From Acidimicrobiia bacterium (lineage in GTDB: Bacteria > Actinomycetota > Acidimicrobiia > Acidimicrobiales > Poriferisodalaceae): 54,521 bases of DNA. This document shows, piece by piece, positions 18,144-29,063 of the stretch. The stretch is taken from assembly GCA_022824805.1 (NCBI GenBank), contig JAJDZE010000130.1, positions 1-54,521 of the forward strand, given 5' to 3'. A program made the translations under genes and the position numbers. How positions within the stretch are numbered: the first letter of the stretch is position 1; each line of letters begins with the position of its first letter. Under the pieces are notes generated by a model that worked only from the letters and a program-made list of their open reading frames with translations, ran no database searches and was not told the DNA's origin.

Positions 18144-19808
18144 ATGGGCGTTGTCCGGTGGCTGCCGCGGCTGCTGATTCCGCTGGCGCTTGCAGCAGCG
18201 CTGGTGATCGACGCCCGCGACGACCGGGCGCCGGCCTCCGTTGCGGCCGAAGGCCCGCAGGCGCAGACGCAGGTCGCAGTGCCGCCCCCCGATGCGCTGA
18301 CTTCGAGTTGGTTCTGCCCTCTCGTCGGCATGCGGGGACCAGTCCAGGGCTTCGGCGAGGTCACCACAGAGGTGCTGCTCACCAACATGACGGCCGAGGT
18401 GGCATCGGTGTCGGTCGAGTTCCGAGGACGCACAACGGGACGGCAGTATGTGATGGCCGATGTTGCGCCGCATAGCACCGGGGTGGTCAGCATGTCTGAC
18501 TATGTGCGTGACGAGGTCACCGGCGCAGTGGTGGAGGCTTCGTCGGGCGGGCTGGCAGTGACGCGCAGGTTCGCCTCGCCGCTCGGGATCGACGAGGCTC
18601 GCTGTTCGAGCGTGCTGGCGCCGGATTGGTACGTTCCCGTCGGCGATACGCAGAGCGACGCGCTGGCGGTGCTGGCCGTCATGAATCCGCTGCCCCGGGA
18701 CGCGATCGTCGATGTCACGTTTGCTTCGGAAGCAGAATTCGGCCCGTTTGTGGCGCCGGCGCTGACGGGGGTCGTGGTACCGGCGTGGAGCACTGTCGCC
18801 GTCGATATCGGCGAGCATGCGCGCCGTCGGGATGTTGTGGCCGCATCGATTCGGGCCCGCGCGGGCCGAATTGCCGTGGACTCGCTCGTGGCCTATGACG
18901 GGAGCGTCGGCCGCCGCGGCCTGGCTGCCGAGTTGGCGTCCGTGGCTGCCGACCGACGCTGGCTTGTGCCGGTGGCCGGCATCGATGACAGCACGCGGTT
19001 GTGGGTGCGGATCTTCAACCCGTCCGGCGATGTGGCGGAAGTCGCTGCGTCCATCGTGTCCGACGACCCGCTCGGTGACCATCTGGCCTTCGCCGTGGCG
19101 TCGCACGACGTGGTGGAGTTGACAGTCGCCCCGCCCAGTGAGCTGTCACCGGGACTTGAAACGCTTCTCGCCACGCCCGGCGCCCCCTTCGGGGTGTCGG
19201 TTGTCTCGCGGAATGACGTTCCCATTGTCGTGTGGGCGGAAACGCTGGTGGGCAGTGCGACGAGCCCGCTCACCGACCTCGGGGCCGATCCGGCTGCTGC
19301 CGCTGAAGCCGAGCCGGGGGACGAGTCCGTCACGGTGGTTGCCCAGACCGGCGACCCCAACGGCGCCGCCGAGCCTGACGCTGCTGGCGAAGCTGTCGAC
19401 GAGCCGACAGTCGAGGCCCGCCCCCCAGTGCTGCGGGCGCGGTCGGGCTTGGCTGTTGTGCCGGGTGTTGTCCAGACGGGCGACCGGTGGCTGGTCGTCA
19501 TTGCGCCCCAATCCGGCGGCGAGGCGTTTGTGACCATCATGACGGATCCGTCCGCGCCGGCCGAAACCGATGCCTCCGATGACGGCGCTTCAGCTGCGTC
19601 GGCAGGCGGCGACGGCCGCGTGGTCGTCGCGACGCTGAGCCGCGAGACCGTGGCCGTCATCGACGTGCCTGCATCGGGTGTGATCACTCACCGGTTAGCC
19701 AGCGCCACGGCCCGCCTCCTTGTGTCCGACACGCCGTTCGCAGTGCTGCTGTGGCAGGCACGAGTGTCCGATGCAGGCCTGAGCGTGGCGCATCCGGTGG
19801 CCTGGTGA
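18144..19808 (+). CDS. DUF5719-like secreted/anchored protein
   Basis: 554 residues from ATG 18144, with GTG 18141 one codon earlier and a GAGGA ribosome site at 18129-18133. An N-terminal hydrophobic segment (LPRLLIPLALAAALVI) suggests a signal anchor. The body consists of beta-rich segments such as SSWFCPLVGMRGPVQGFGEV, EVLLTNMTAEVASVSVEF and WLVPVAGIDDSTRLWVRIFN, interspersed with acidic Ala/Glu/Asp linkers (~385-425 and ~470-490). This pattern and the position directly after the giant glycosyltransferase match the DUF5719 family of actinobacteria. No enzymatic motif is seen. A structural or partner role for the upstream transferase is inferred from conserved adjacency. Confidence 0.68.
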   Translation: MGVVRWLPRLLIPLALAAALVIDARDDRAPASVAAEGPQAQTQVAVPPPDALTSSWFCPLVGMRGPVQGFGEVTTEVLLTNMTAEVASVSVEFRGRTTGRQYVMADVAPHSTGVVSMSDYVRDEVTGAVVEASSGGLAVTRRFASPLGIDEARCSSVLAPDWYVPVGDTQSDALAVLAVMNPLPRDAIVDVTFASEAEFGPFVAPALTGVVVPAWSTVAVDIGEHARRRDVVAASIRARAGRIAVDSLVAYDGSVGRRGLAAELASVAADRRWLVPVAGIDDSTRLWVRIFNPSGDVAEVAASIVSDDPLGDHLAFAVASHDVVELTVAPPSELSPGLETLLATPGAPFGVSVVSRNDVPIVVWAETLVGSATSPLTDLGADPAAAAEAEPGDESVTVVAQTGDPNGAAEPDAAGEAVDEPTVEARPPVLRARSGLAVVPGVVQTGDRWLVVIAPQSGGEAFVTIMTDPSAPAETDASDDGASAASAGGDGRVVVATLSRETVAVIDVPASGVITHRLASATARLLVSDTPFAVLLWQARVSDAGLSVAHPVAW

Positions 19809-19815
19809 GCGAGCG

Positions 19816-20231
19816 ATGGAACGTCTCGTCATTGCCGCAGTCCTGATCGTGATCGCGATTGCGATCGCGTCGCTCGCCCAGCGCCGCCGCAGTGCGTCAG
19901 CCACGGCAGTGCCGAGGTCGGAGCTGCCTCCGGTGGTCGATCTTGTGGCGGTGGGCATCCCGGAAGGCCCCGCGCTGGTGGTCTTCACCGAAGAGACCTG
20001 CCGCACCTGTCAATCGGCCATCGCCGTGGTGCGGGGTCCCGCCGGCGCAGGGCTGCCCGTCGCTGAAGTGCCGTTCGGCATCGAGCGGGAACTGCATCGC
20101 CAGCACGGCATCGACACCGTGCCGACGACGGTGGTGGCCGATGTCGGCGGCCGGGTGGTCGATGGCTGGGTCGGTAGCGTCGACCTGTCTGGCCTGGCCG
20201 CGGCCTTGGCGCAGGTCGCGCCCCGCGCCGA

Positions 20232-20235
<4 letters not shown>
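19816..20235 (+). CDS. Membrane-anchored thioredoxin-fold protein
   Basis: 139 residues. An N-terminal helix (LVIAAVLIVIAIAIASLA) is followed by a compact thioredoxin-like domain: ALVVFTEETCRTCQSAIAVV carries a CxxC motif (CRTC) after a beta strand, and IDTVPTTVVADVGG supplies the conserved cis-proline. It should reside at the outer face of the membrane and act as a thiol oxidoreductase or reductant carrier. It begins 8 bp after the DUF5719-like gene, so the two are probably co-transcribed. Its stop overlaps the convergent ftsH stop by 3 bp. It uses two ordinary cysteines, a useful contrast to the UGA-containing relative at 44665-45783. Confidence 0.82.
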
Positions 20236-22166
<1,931 letters not shown>

Positions 22167-22178
22167 GGGTTCATGCTA

Positions 22179-22225
22179 AGAGGCTGAGCCGCTATGCGGC
22201 GATGCCGTGGCCCGAGCCGGCCGCG
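22179..22225 (+). repeat. Dispersed intergenic repeat, copy 3
   Basis: AAGAGGCTGAGCCGCTATGC then GATGCCGTGGCCCGAGC occupies most of the 94-bp divergent gap between ftsH and the membrane-GT2 fusion gene. It aligns with the first two thirds of copy 2 (14711-14778). Confidence 0.5.
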
Positions 22226-22260
22226 TCGTCGCCTCTCCGCCGGGCCTCTAGCCTGCGCAG

Positions 22261-25200
22261 GTGGCCGCACTGACCACGCGCCCCCCTCGCCCGGGGTCGG
22301 TGCTGCGAGCGTGGGTCGAGGCTGCGGTGGTCGTGGCGAGCTGCGCGGCAGTGGTGGCGTGGCTCGACCCAGGCGGCATCGTGTCGGCGTCGACGCCGAC
22401 CGGCGGCGATATGGGCGCCCACGTCTGGGGCCCGGCGTTCTTGCGCAACGAACTTCTGCCGGCCGGCTCGCTGCGCGGCTGGTCGCCGGAGTGGTACGCG
22501 GGCATGCCCGCCATGCAGTTCTACATGGTGCTTCCGTACCTGATGATCGTGGCGGCGGACGTGGTGCTGCCCTACGGCGTGGCATTCAAGCTGGTGGCGA
22601 TCAGCGGCGTCGTGTCGATGCCGGCCGCTGCCTGGCTCATGGGCCGGCTGGCGGGCTGGGCACAGCCGCTGCGGATGCTGCTGCCCGCGGCGCTGCTGCT
22701 GTTCGTCTTCGATGTCAACTTCACCATCTACGGCGGGAATGCTGCCTCGACGCTGGCAGGGGAGTTCGCGTTCTCGATCGCGCTGTCGGCGACGCTCGTG
22801 TACCTGGGAATGCTCTGGCGCTCGCTGGAACGGGGGACCGGGCGGGCACGAGCGAGCTTGGTGCTGGCGTTCGTGGCCCTGTGCCATCCCATCCCGCTGG
22901 CGTTTGCTGTCACCGCCAGCGTGCTGATGGTGGCGGTGCGCGGCCTCCATGGGCTGCCTGGCCGCATCGGCCGGATCCCGGCGCTGGGTGCGTCTGTCGC
23001 GACGATCATGCTGTGGGCCGCCGTCTGGAACCTCGCCGAGTCTCCGCTGGCTCGCCTGGCGGTGCCTGCGGGAGCCGTCGTGGCGCTGGTGGCGATGGAG
23101 TGGCGCCGATCGTGGCACGCACTGGTCATCGGCATCATCGGCGGCGCGCTGTCGGCATTCTGGACGGTGCCGTTCGCTGCCCGGCGGGCGTATCTCAACG
23201 ACATGGGCTGGGAGCGGCTCACCTCGGTCCGGGAGCACCTGTTCTTCACCGACGAGATCAGCGGTGACGGGGCGCACCACAGCATCACCTGGCTGCTCGT
23301 GCTTGCGGGCGTCGGCGCCGTGGTCGGCCTCGCACGCTGGTACCGCCCGGCCCTGACGTGGACGGTCATTGCCGTCACGATGGCCATGGGGTTTGTCCAC
23401 TGGCCTCAGCACCGGCTGTGGAACGCACGCATCCTGCCCTTCTGGTACTTGGCGCTGTACGTGCTGGCGGCGATCGGCCTCTGGCTGCTCGTCGAGGCTC
23501 TGACCCAGGCAAGTCCAACCCAGAGAGACTCGACACAGGAAGGCTCGGCCCAGGACGACTCGGCTCGACCCCGGGGCGTAGGCGCCCAGCTCGCCCCCGC
23601 ATCGCACTGGGTGCGCATGCTCGTTCCGGTCGTGGCGCTGGCAGCGGCGGCAAGCCTGCTGTCACTGCAACTCGGCAACGCGCCCGGCGCGAGACTCAAC
23701 GCCGAGGGCGCATATCGCTGGGGTCCGTTCACGGTGTCGTCGGAGGACCGCAATTTCGTCTCCGGCTGGGCTCGCTGGAATTTCCGCGGCTACGAGAGTC
23801 GCCCGGCGTATCCCGAGTACCGCGAATTCGTCACTGCGATGGGCGATATCGGCGAGACGCCTGAATACCGCTGCGGGCGCCTGCTGTGGGAGTACGACCG
23901 GGACATCGTGGGCGCGTACGGCACGCCGATGGCCCCGATGCTGCTGCCGCACTGGACGGATGGCTGCATCGCCTCCATGGAGGGCCTCTACTTCGAGTCG
24001 TCGCCCACGGTGCCGTTCCACTTCCTCATGCAGTCGGAGCTGTCGGCATCGCCCTCGCGTCCGATGCGCGGCCTTCCTTACAACGCCCTGAACTTCGAGC
24101 TGGGCGTTGCGCACCTGCAGATGTCGGGCGTGCGCTACTACGCGGCCTTCAGCTCCGAGGCCACCGCCGCCGCACTGGGCTCGGCCGACCTGAGGCACAT
24201 TGCCACGGCGGGGCCGTGGTCGATCTTCCTCGTCGCCGACAGCGATCTGGTGTCGCCGCTGCCGTTCGAGCCGGCCGTGGCCCACAATGCGTCGCATGCC
24301 GGACGAGCGTGGACCGATCCGGCCGCAATCTGGTGGAACGACCCGGCGGCGTGGGCTGTGCCGATTGCTGCTGATGGGCCCGAGCACTGGTCCAGGGTGT
24401 CGCTGCTGGCGCCCCCCAACCCCGATGGAGCGCCGCCTGCTTCGTTGACGCGATTCAGTGCAGCACCGAGGCGCGCCCTGCCGCCGGTTGACGTCAGCCC
24501 CCCTGAGGTGGAGCGGGACCGGCTGTCGTTCTCGGTGGATCGGACGGGTGTCCCGGTGCTGGTGAAGGTGTCGTACTTCCCGAACTGGTCCGTGCGCGGC
24601 GCTGAGGGTCCGTACCGGGTGACGCCCAATTGGATGGTGGTGATCCCGACCGAGGGGCGAGTCGAGCTGACCTATGGCGCCACCGCAGTGGAGTATCTGG
24701 CTTGGCTGGCAACTGTGCTCGGAGCGATAGCGCTCGCGCTCGTCGCCGTGCGGCCCCCGGTGCGCTTCGACCGGCGCCGCCCGCCCGATGAGGTCCCCGC
24801 CCCAGCGGCCCGTATGCAACCTCCCACCGCAATCGAGCCGCCGGAAACGGACCTGGCATCCGGCCCCGATCCAGCGCGGGACACCGGCGAGCAGGAGGCA
24901 GCGCTCTCGCCGCCGCCGGTTTCGGTCGTGCTGCCGGCGTACGAGGCAGCGCACCTCGTCGGCGCAGCCGTGTCAGAGGTCGGTGCAGCCCTGGGTGGCC
25001 ACGAAGCTCTGGATGGCCCGCTCGAGATCGTGGTGGTCGACGACGGCTCGACCGACGGAACCGCAGAGGCGGCCCGGCGAGCAGGCGCCGATGTGGTCGT
25101 GTCGCTGGAGGCCAACCGGGGCAAGGGCGCAGCGGTGCGCGCGGGGATGCTGGCAGCGAGCGGCCGTCTGCGCCTGTTCACCGATGTCGATCTCGCCTAC

Positions 25201-25680
25201 CCGCCCGGGCAGCTCACGTCGCTCATCGATGCGCTCCGAAACGGCGCCGATGTCGCGCTGGGCAACCGGCGCCACGCCGAAGCACGCACGATCAGCCCGG
25301 CGCGGCCCGCCAGGGCGTTCGCGAGCCGCATGTTCAACACCTTCACGCGCCTCGTGCTCCTGCGCCGCTACCGAGACACGCAGTGCGGCTTCAAGGGCTT
25401 CACCGCCGAGGCTGCGCGGGAGATCTTCAGCCGTGCAGTCATTGACGGGTTCGCCTTCGACGTCGAGGTGCTCTACCTGGTCGAGCACCTCGAGCTGACT
25501 GCCGCCGAAGTGCCCGTCAGCGTGGATCACTCAGCCGACACCACCGTCCGCCTGGTTGCCCAATCGCTCAAAGTTGTGGCCGACATCAGCCGCATCCGTC
25601 ACCGTGCCGCCGCCGGGGACTATGACGCCCCTCGAGTGCCTCCTGCCGCCGCCGCAGCGGGCGCTGCTGCTCAGGCTTGA
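22261..25680 (+). CDS. Polytopic membrane protein fused to a polyprenyl-phosphate sugar synthase-like GT2 domain
   Basis: 1139 residues from GTG 22261. Residues ~15-480 hold about a dozen transmembrane helices, resembling the 6-pyruvoyl-tetrahydropterin-synthase-related/YfhO-like membrane families. A soluble, probably external part (~480-810) and another helix (YLAWLATVLGAIALALVAV) follow. A Pro-rich linker leads to a complete family 2 glycosyltransferase (~880-1130) with VSVVLPAYEAA, VVDDGSTDGT, the DxD-like FTDVDLAYPPGQL and DTQCGFKGFTAEAA, the signature of dolichyl-phosphate mannose/glucose synthases. Activity would transfer a sugar from NDP-sugar to a polyprenyl phosphate on the cytoplasmic side, with the N-half perhaps using or flipping the product. 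The last 10 bp overlap the convergent kamA-like gene. The fusion order is unusual. Confidence 0.85.
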   Translation: MAALTTRPPRPGSVLRAWVEAAVVVASCAAVVAWLDPGGIVSASTPTGGDMGAHVWGPAFLRNELLPAGSLRGWSPEWYAGMPAMQFYMVLPYLMIVAADVVLPYGVAFKLVAISGVVSMPAAAWLMGRLAGWAQPLRMLLPAALLLFVFDVNFTIYGGNAASTLAGEFAFSIALSATLVYLGMLWRSLERGTGRARASLVLAFVALCHPIPLAFAVTASVLMVAVRGLHGLPGRIGRIPALGASVATIMLWAAVWNLAESPLARLAVPAGAVVALVAMEWRRSWHALVIGIIGGALSAFWTVPFAARRAYLNDMGWERLTSVREHLFFTDEISGDGAHHSITWLLVLAGVGAVVGLARWYRPALTWTVIAVTMAMGFVHWPQHRLWNARILPFWYLALYVLAAIGLWLLVEALTQASPTQRDSTQEGSAQDDSARPRGVGAQLAPASHWVRMLVPVVALAAAASLLSLQLGNAPGARLNAEGAYRWGPFTVSSEDRNFVSGWARWNFRGYESRPAYPEYREFVTAMGDIGETPEYRCGRLLWEYDRDIVGAYGTPMAPMLLPHWTDGCIASMEGLYFESSPTVPFHFLMQSELSASPSRPMRGLPYNALNFELGVAHLQMSGVRYYAAFSSEATAAALGSADLRHIATAGPWSIFLVADSDLVSPLPFEPAVAHNASHAGRAWTDPAAIWWNDPAAWAVPIAADGPEHWSRVSLLAPPNPDGAPPASLTRFSAAPRRALPPVDVSPPEVERDRLSFSVDRTGVPVLVKVSYFPNWSVRGAEGPYRVTPNWMVVIPTEGRVELTYGATAVEYLAWLATVLGAIALALVAVRPPVRFDRRRPPDEVPAPAARMQPPTAIEPPETDLASGPDPARDTGEQEAALSPPPVSVVLPAYEAAHLVGAAVSEVGAALGGHEALDGPLEIVVVDDGSTDGTAEAARRAGADVVVSLEANRGKGAAVRAGMLAASGRLRLFTDVDLAYPPGQLTSLIDALRNGADVALGNRRHAEARTISPARPARAFASRMFNTFTRLVLLRRYRDTQCGFKGFTAEAAREIFSRAVIDGFAFDVEVLYLVEHLELTAAEVPVSVDHSADTTVRLVAQSLKVVADISRIRHRAAAGDYDAPRVPPAAAAAGAAAQA

Positions 25681-27245
25681 GCGTCTTGTACAGCAGGTGC
25701 CGGGCCGCTCGCTCGGCCCTTGGGGTGCGGCCGGCGCTCGTTGCTTGCGACGACGGCCAGAAGCGGAGCAGGCCGTGCCTGAGGGGGCGTGCGCCCTTTC
25801 GGCGGTGCGTGGTGCCGTGATCGCGATCGCGGGATGGTCACGCCGCTGGGACGGGTCTGGGAGAACAGGCCCGCTTCGTCGAGCAGCACCCGGTCCTCGT
25901 ATTCGTCGAACCACAGTGCTTCGGAATTCCGCCCGACGATCGTGACCTTGCCTCGGTCTGGCGCGTGGGCCGGATTTCGCAGCACCTTGAAGATCACCAC
26001 GCCGTTCTCGGCACCCGGCAAGCCGGCAATCGGCTCGTCGGTCACCGCTGAGACCTCCGTCTTGCCCTTGTAATGCACGATGGTCAGCCGCGCATGCGAC
26101 TCCACACCCGAGAGCCCGCGCTGGGAATCGTTGAGGAGTTGCCACGCGGTCTCGATGGGCACATTGAATGCCTTGTAGGCAACGATGTTCCGCCCGCAGA
26201 AGAAGTAGTGGTTCTCGACGCCGACGCTCTTGAGCGTGCGCTGGAGGATTCGCAGTGAATCGGCGTCGTCGTTGACTCCCGCGATGATCGGTGTCTGGTT
26301 CTCGACACTGATCCAACCGCGTTCGACCAGTGAATCGACTGCCTGACGTGTGCTCGCACGCCACTGAAGGAATCCTTTCTCATCGGCGATATACCGCCCC
26401 TCGGCATCCTTCAGCAGGAACTCGTCTGGATGGTTGAAGTGGACCATGAACCGCATCGAGACGTCTGGATACACCTCGTGGAAGCGATCGATCATTGCAA
26501 AGAAGGCGTCATCGAAGCGGTCGGGGTAGAACGCCAGCTCCTTGGTGCCGACGCGGATTGCTTCGGCGCCCGCTTCGGCCAATGCCGTGAACCATCCTGC
26601 CAGCTTGGAATTCGGCAGCACCATAGGATCGCCGCCCGACAACAGAATCTCGCGTAGCTTCGGCCTGCCGGTCTCCGGATGTGTTCCGCCGTTCGTCGCA
26701 ACGGCCTCATTGTGTGACTGGATGTAGTTCACAATATCGCCGACTTGTGCGAGACCCTTTTTCTTGACAGTGCCGTCCGACCTTTCAATCTCTTTGCGCC
26801 CAATCAACTCCTCGCGATAGCAGAACCTGCAATGAGCGGAGCAAGTTGAAATAACGTACAGCAGCGCCATCTCATACTTGTGCAACAGTCCTTCGATGGG
26901 GCTGTAGTCAAGTTGATTCGCCGGGTCTGGATCACCCTCGAGATCCACAGTTTCATCAGGTGATGCTTTGACCAGTTTCTGAAGTGCCGAGCTTGACTTA
27001 GCCATTTCAAAGTAATGCCGTGTCAGTTTGACGGGCATTCTGTCTTCAACGTCACGGTCAGTGCCGCGCAGTTTGCCTAAGTCGCTGAGCTCCTTCTCGG
27101 TGTAGAAAGTACGGAAATCCTCAGGCGCGGAGCCACTCATGAAGGGTTCGAGACCATTGACAATTTGACGGTCGTACCTCGGGTTCTCGACCTCGTCAAG
27201 CACCAATTGTTCCCGATCTGTTGGCTGGTATTTTCTTTTCGTCAT
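25671..27245 (-). CDS. KamA-family radical SAM protein (lysine 2,3-aminomutase-like)
   Basis: 524 residues from ATG 27245 (complement), preceded by a GAGAGG ribosome site; earlier in-frame starts give no homologous sequence. The radical SAM cluster motif CSAHCRFC (CxxxCxxC) is at about residue 135, with LLSGGDPMVLP, VHFNHPDEF and QTPIIAGVNDD typical of the KamA family. The canonical C-terminal zinc and PLP-lysine region is altered: VHYKGKTEVSAV may hold the PLP lysine, but the Cys triad is not evident. The last ~60 residues are a basic Pro/Arg/His-rich extension. GC is near 50% in the 5' half and high in the 3' end, unlike neighbours. Function as an amino-acid aminomutase or protein-modifying relative is uncertain. 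Confidence 0.8.
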   Translation of the reverse strand: MTKRKYQPTDREQLVLDEVENPRYDRQIVNGLEPFMSGSAPEDFRTFYTEKELSDLGKLRGTDRDVEDRMPVKLTRHYFEMAKSSSALQKLVKASPDETVDLEGDPDPANQLDYSPIEGLLHKYEMALLYVISTCSAHCRFCYREELIGRKEIERSDGTVKKKGLAQVGDIVNYIQSHNEAVATNGGTHPETGRPKLREILLSGGDPMVLPNSKLAGWFTALAEAGAEAIRVGTKELAFYPDRFDDAFFAMIDRFHEVYPDVSMRFMVHFNHPDEFLLKDAEGRYIADEKGFLQWRASTRQAVDSLVERGWISVENQTPIIAGVNDDADSLRILQRTLKSVGVENHYFFCGRNIVAYKAFNVPIETAWQLLNDSQRGLSGVESHARLTIVHYKGKTEVSAVTDEPIAGLPGAENGVVIFKVLRNPAHAPDRGKVTIVGRNSEALWFDEYEDRVLLDEAGLFSQTRPSGVTIPRSRSRHHAPPKGRTPPQARPAPLLAVVASNERRPHPKGRASGPAPAVQDAQA

Positions 27246-27381
27246 CGCCTCTCTCGCTTGCTTCAGGCAGGGCCGCATCCCACTCTGTGGTGCCACCCTA
27301 GGGAAACGAGGGTGCGGATTGCAAACGAGTTGCGCGCGATGGCCGCGCACCGCTGCGCGGTCTTTTAGGCTTTGCAGGCGT

Positions 27382-28740
27382 ATGGCGGCCCGCATCGACT
27401 CTGTATCTACTGGCGTCTTGGCAGGCATTGTCAAGGCATATGACATACGTGGCATTTGCCCTGAGGAGCTCAGTCCGTCAGTGGCGCGCGGCATCGGCTA
27501 CGCCTTTGCCATGTGGTCGACAGCGCCGCAGATTGTCATGGCACGCGACATGCGGCCGAGCGGCATTTCGCTGGCCGAGGCGTTCGCCGATGGCGCTCAA
27601 GCGGCCGGGGTCGATGTCATCGACATCGGGCTGGCATCCACGGATCTGCTCTACTTCGCCTCCGGCAGCCTGGGCATGCCGGGTGCCATGCTGACGGCGT
27701 CGCACAATCCGGCGTCCTACAACGGCATCAAGCTGTGTGGGCCGGGTGCAGCGCCGGTGGGTGCGGGCAGCGGGCTCGACGAGATTGCAGAGCGGACGGC
27801 TCAGGGCGCCTCGTCGCCGCCAGGCGGCGGCCGGCTCACCCGCCGCGATCTGCTCGACACGTTCGCCGCCCACGTCCGCTCGTTCGTAGATGTCTCACGG
27901 CTCGGGCGGCTGCGCGTGGTGGCCGACACGGCGAACGGCATGGGAGGCCTGGTGGTGCCAGCAGTCTTCGACCCGCTGCCGTTCGAGTGGGAGCTGATGT
28001 ACGGCGAGCTCGACGGCACGTTTCCCAATCATCCCGCAGACCCGATCCAGCCCGAGAATCTGGTGGATCTGAGCGAGCGCGTGCGCGCTGTCGGCGCCGA
28101 CGTCGGCCTCGCATTCGACGGCGATGCCGACCGGGTGTTTCTCGTAGACGAGCGGGGCACGCCAGTCAGCGGATCGTTGCTCACGGCGCTGGTTGCACAG
28201 GCCATGCTGCGCCGCAGCGGGCCGGGCCCGATCCTGCACAACCTGATCTGCTCACGCGCTGTGCCCGAGGCGATCGTCGAAGCGGGCGGCCGGCCGGTGC
28301 GCACCCGGGTGGGTCACAGCTTCATCAAGACAGAGATGGCGCGCACCGGGGCCGTCTTCGGCGGCGAGCACAGCGGTCACTATTACTTCGCTGACAATTA
28401 CCGGGCAGATTCCGGCCTCATCGCGGCGCTCATCGCACTCGAGCAGCTGAGTGCCGCGCAGGTGCCGCTCTCGGAGCTGCTGGCGCCGCTCGACCGGTAT
28501 GCATCCTCGGGCGAGATCAACACTCGTGTTGCCGACGTCGTCGAGGTACTGCGGCGGGTCGGTACACACTTCGCGCCGTTCTCTCAGGACCACCTCGACG
28601 GCCTCACAGTCGACGGCGGCGACTGGTGGTTCAACTTGCGGCCGTCCAATACCGAGCCCCTGCTGCGGTTGAATCTCGAGGCGCCTGACGCCGGGGCGGT
28701 TGCCGAACGCGTGAGTGAGATCACGACATTGCTGGCATGA
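27382..28740 (+). CDS. Phosphomannomutase/phosphoglucomutase
   Basis: 452 residues from ATG 27382; an earlier in-frame start at 27319 lies in an Arg-rich, non-homologous stretch. It interconverts hexose 6- and 1-phosphates. The alpha-D-phosphohexomutase signatures are all present: KAYDIRG near the N-terminus, the phosphoserine loop TASHNPASYNGIK, the magnesium site DGDADRVFLVDE, the sugar loop GEHSGHYYF and the phosphate-binding RPSNTEPLLRLN. Mannose is the likely substrate because the actinobacterial ManB/PmmA gene has the same neighbours (SIS isomerase, sahH). It supplies mannose-1-phosphate for GDP-mannose, used by gmd and the glycosyltransferases. Confidence 0.9.
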   Translation: MAARIDSVSTGVLAGIVKAYDIRGICPEELSPSVARGIGYAFAMWSTAPQIVMARDMRPSGISLAEAFADGAQAAGVDVIDIGLASTDLLYFASGSLGMPGAMLTASHNPASYNGIKLCGPGAAPVGAGSGLDEIAERTAQGASSPPGGGRLTRRDLLDTFAAHVRSFVDVSRLGRLRVVADTANGMGGLVVPAVFDPLPFEWELMYGELDGTFPNHPADPIQPENLVDLSERVRAVGADVGLAFDGDADRVFLVDERGTPVSGSLLTALVAQAMLRRSGPGPILHNLICSRAVPEAIVEAGGRPVRTRVGHSFIKTEMARTGAVFGGEHSGHYYFADNYRADSGLIAALIALEQLSAAQVPLSELLAPLDRYASSGEINTRVADVVEVLRRVGTHFAPFSQDHLDGLTVDGGDWWFNLRPSNTEPLLRLNLEAPDAGAVAERVSEITTLLA

Positions 28741-28753
28741 TCGCCGCATGGAA

Positions 28754-28804
28754 CCGCTCACGGGTCGCCCGAGCCACGGTTTCGCCCGCCGGCTCAGCCT
28801 CTCG
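28754..28804 (-). repeat. Dispersed intergenic repeat, copy 4
   Basis: The complement reads GAGAGGCTGAGCCGGCGGGC, then GAAACCGTGGCTCGGG, CGACCCGTGAGCGG. It matches the order of blocks in copy 2 (14711-14778) with scattered substitutions. It fills the 86-bp gap between the phosphomannomutase stop and the Trm112-like gene. Confidence 0.5.
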
Positions 28805-28826
28805 GCGCCGCGTCCGGGATGTACGC

Positions 28827-29063
28827 ATGGGCCTTGACCCACTCCTGGCCGACGTGCTGGCGTGCCCGCAGGACAAGGGACCCCTCTACTTCGTGCCGGG
28901 CGACGATCTGCTGTACAACCCGCGTCTGCGCAAGACGTACGCCGTCGACGGCGGCATCCCGGTGTTGCTGATCGCCGAGGCCACCGACGCCGACCCGGCC
29001 GCCGCTGCGGCGCTCGACGCTCGCATTGCGAGCGGCGAACTCGCCCCCACATTCCAGCCGTGA
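28827..29063 (+). CDS. Trm112-family small protein
   Basis: 78 residues from ATG 28827. The N-terminus LLADVLACPQDKGPLYFV and LLYNPRLRKTYAVDGGIPVLL match the Trm112/YcaR fold, a small zinc-ribbon-like domain used as a methyltransferase activator or chaperone subunit. Only one of the usual cysteines is seen (ACPQDKG, the position of a CPxCKG motif), so zinc binding is probably lost. An in-frame start at 28737 would run through the repeat and is rejected. The next gene starts within the stop codon (GTGA). The position beside the mutase and SIS genes is conserved in actinobacteria, but its role there is unclear. Confidence 0.75.
   Translation: MGLDPLLADVLACPQDKGPLYFVPGDDLLYNPRLRKTYAVDGGIPVLLIAEATDADPAAAAALDARIASGELAPTFQP

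Noticed and set aside
25636..25665. CCTGCCGCCGCCGCAGCGGG as a third structured repeat (similar run near 6124-6146)
   Set aside because: Only the right arm resembles the element. The left arm and inner hairpin are missing, and one site is inside a coding sequence.
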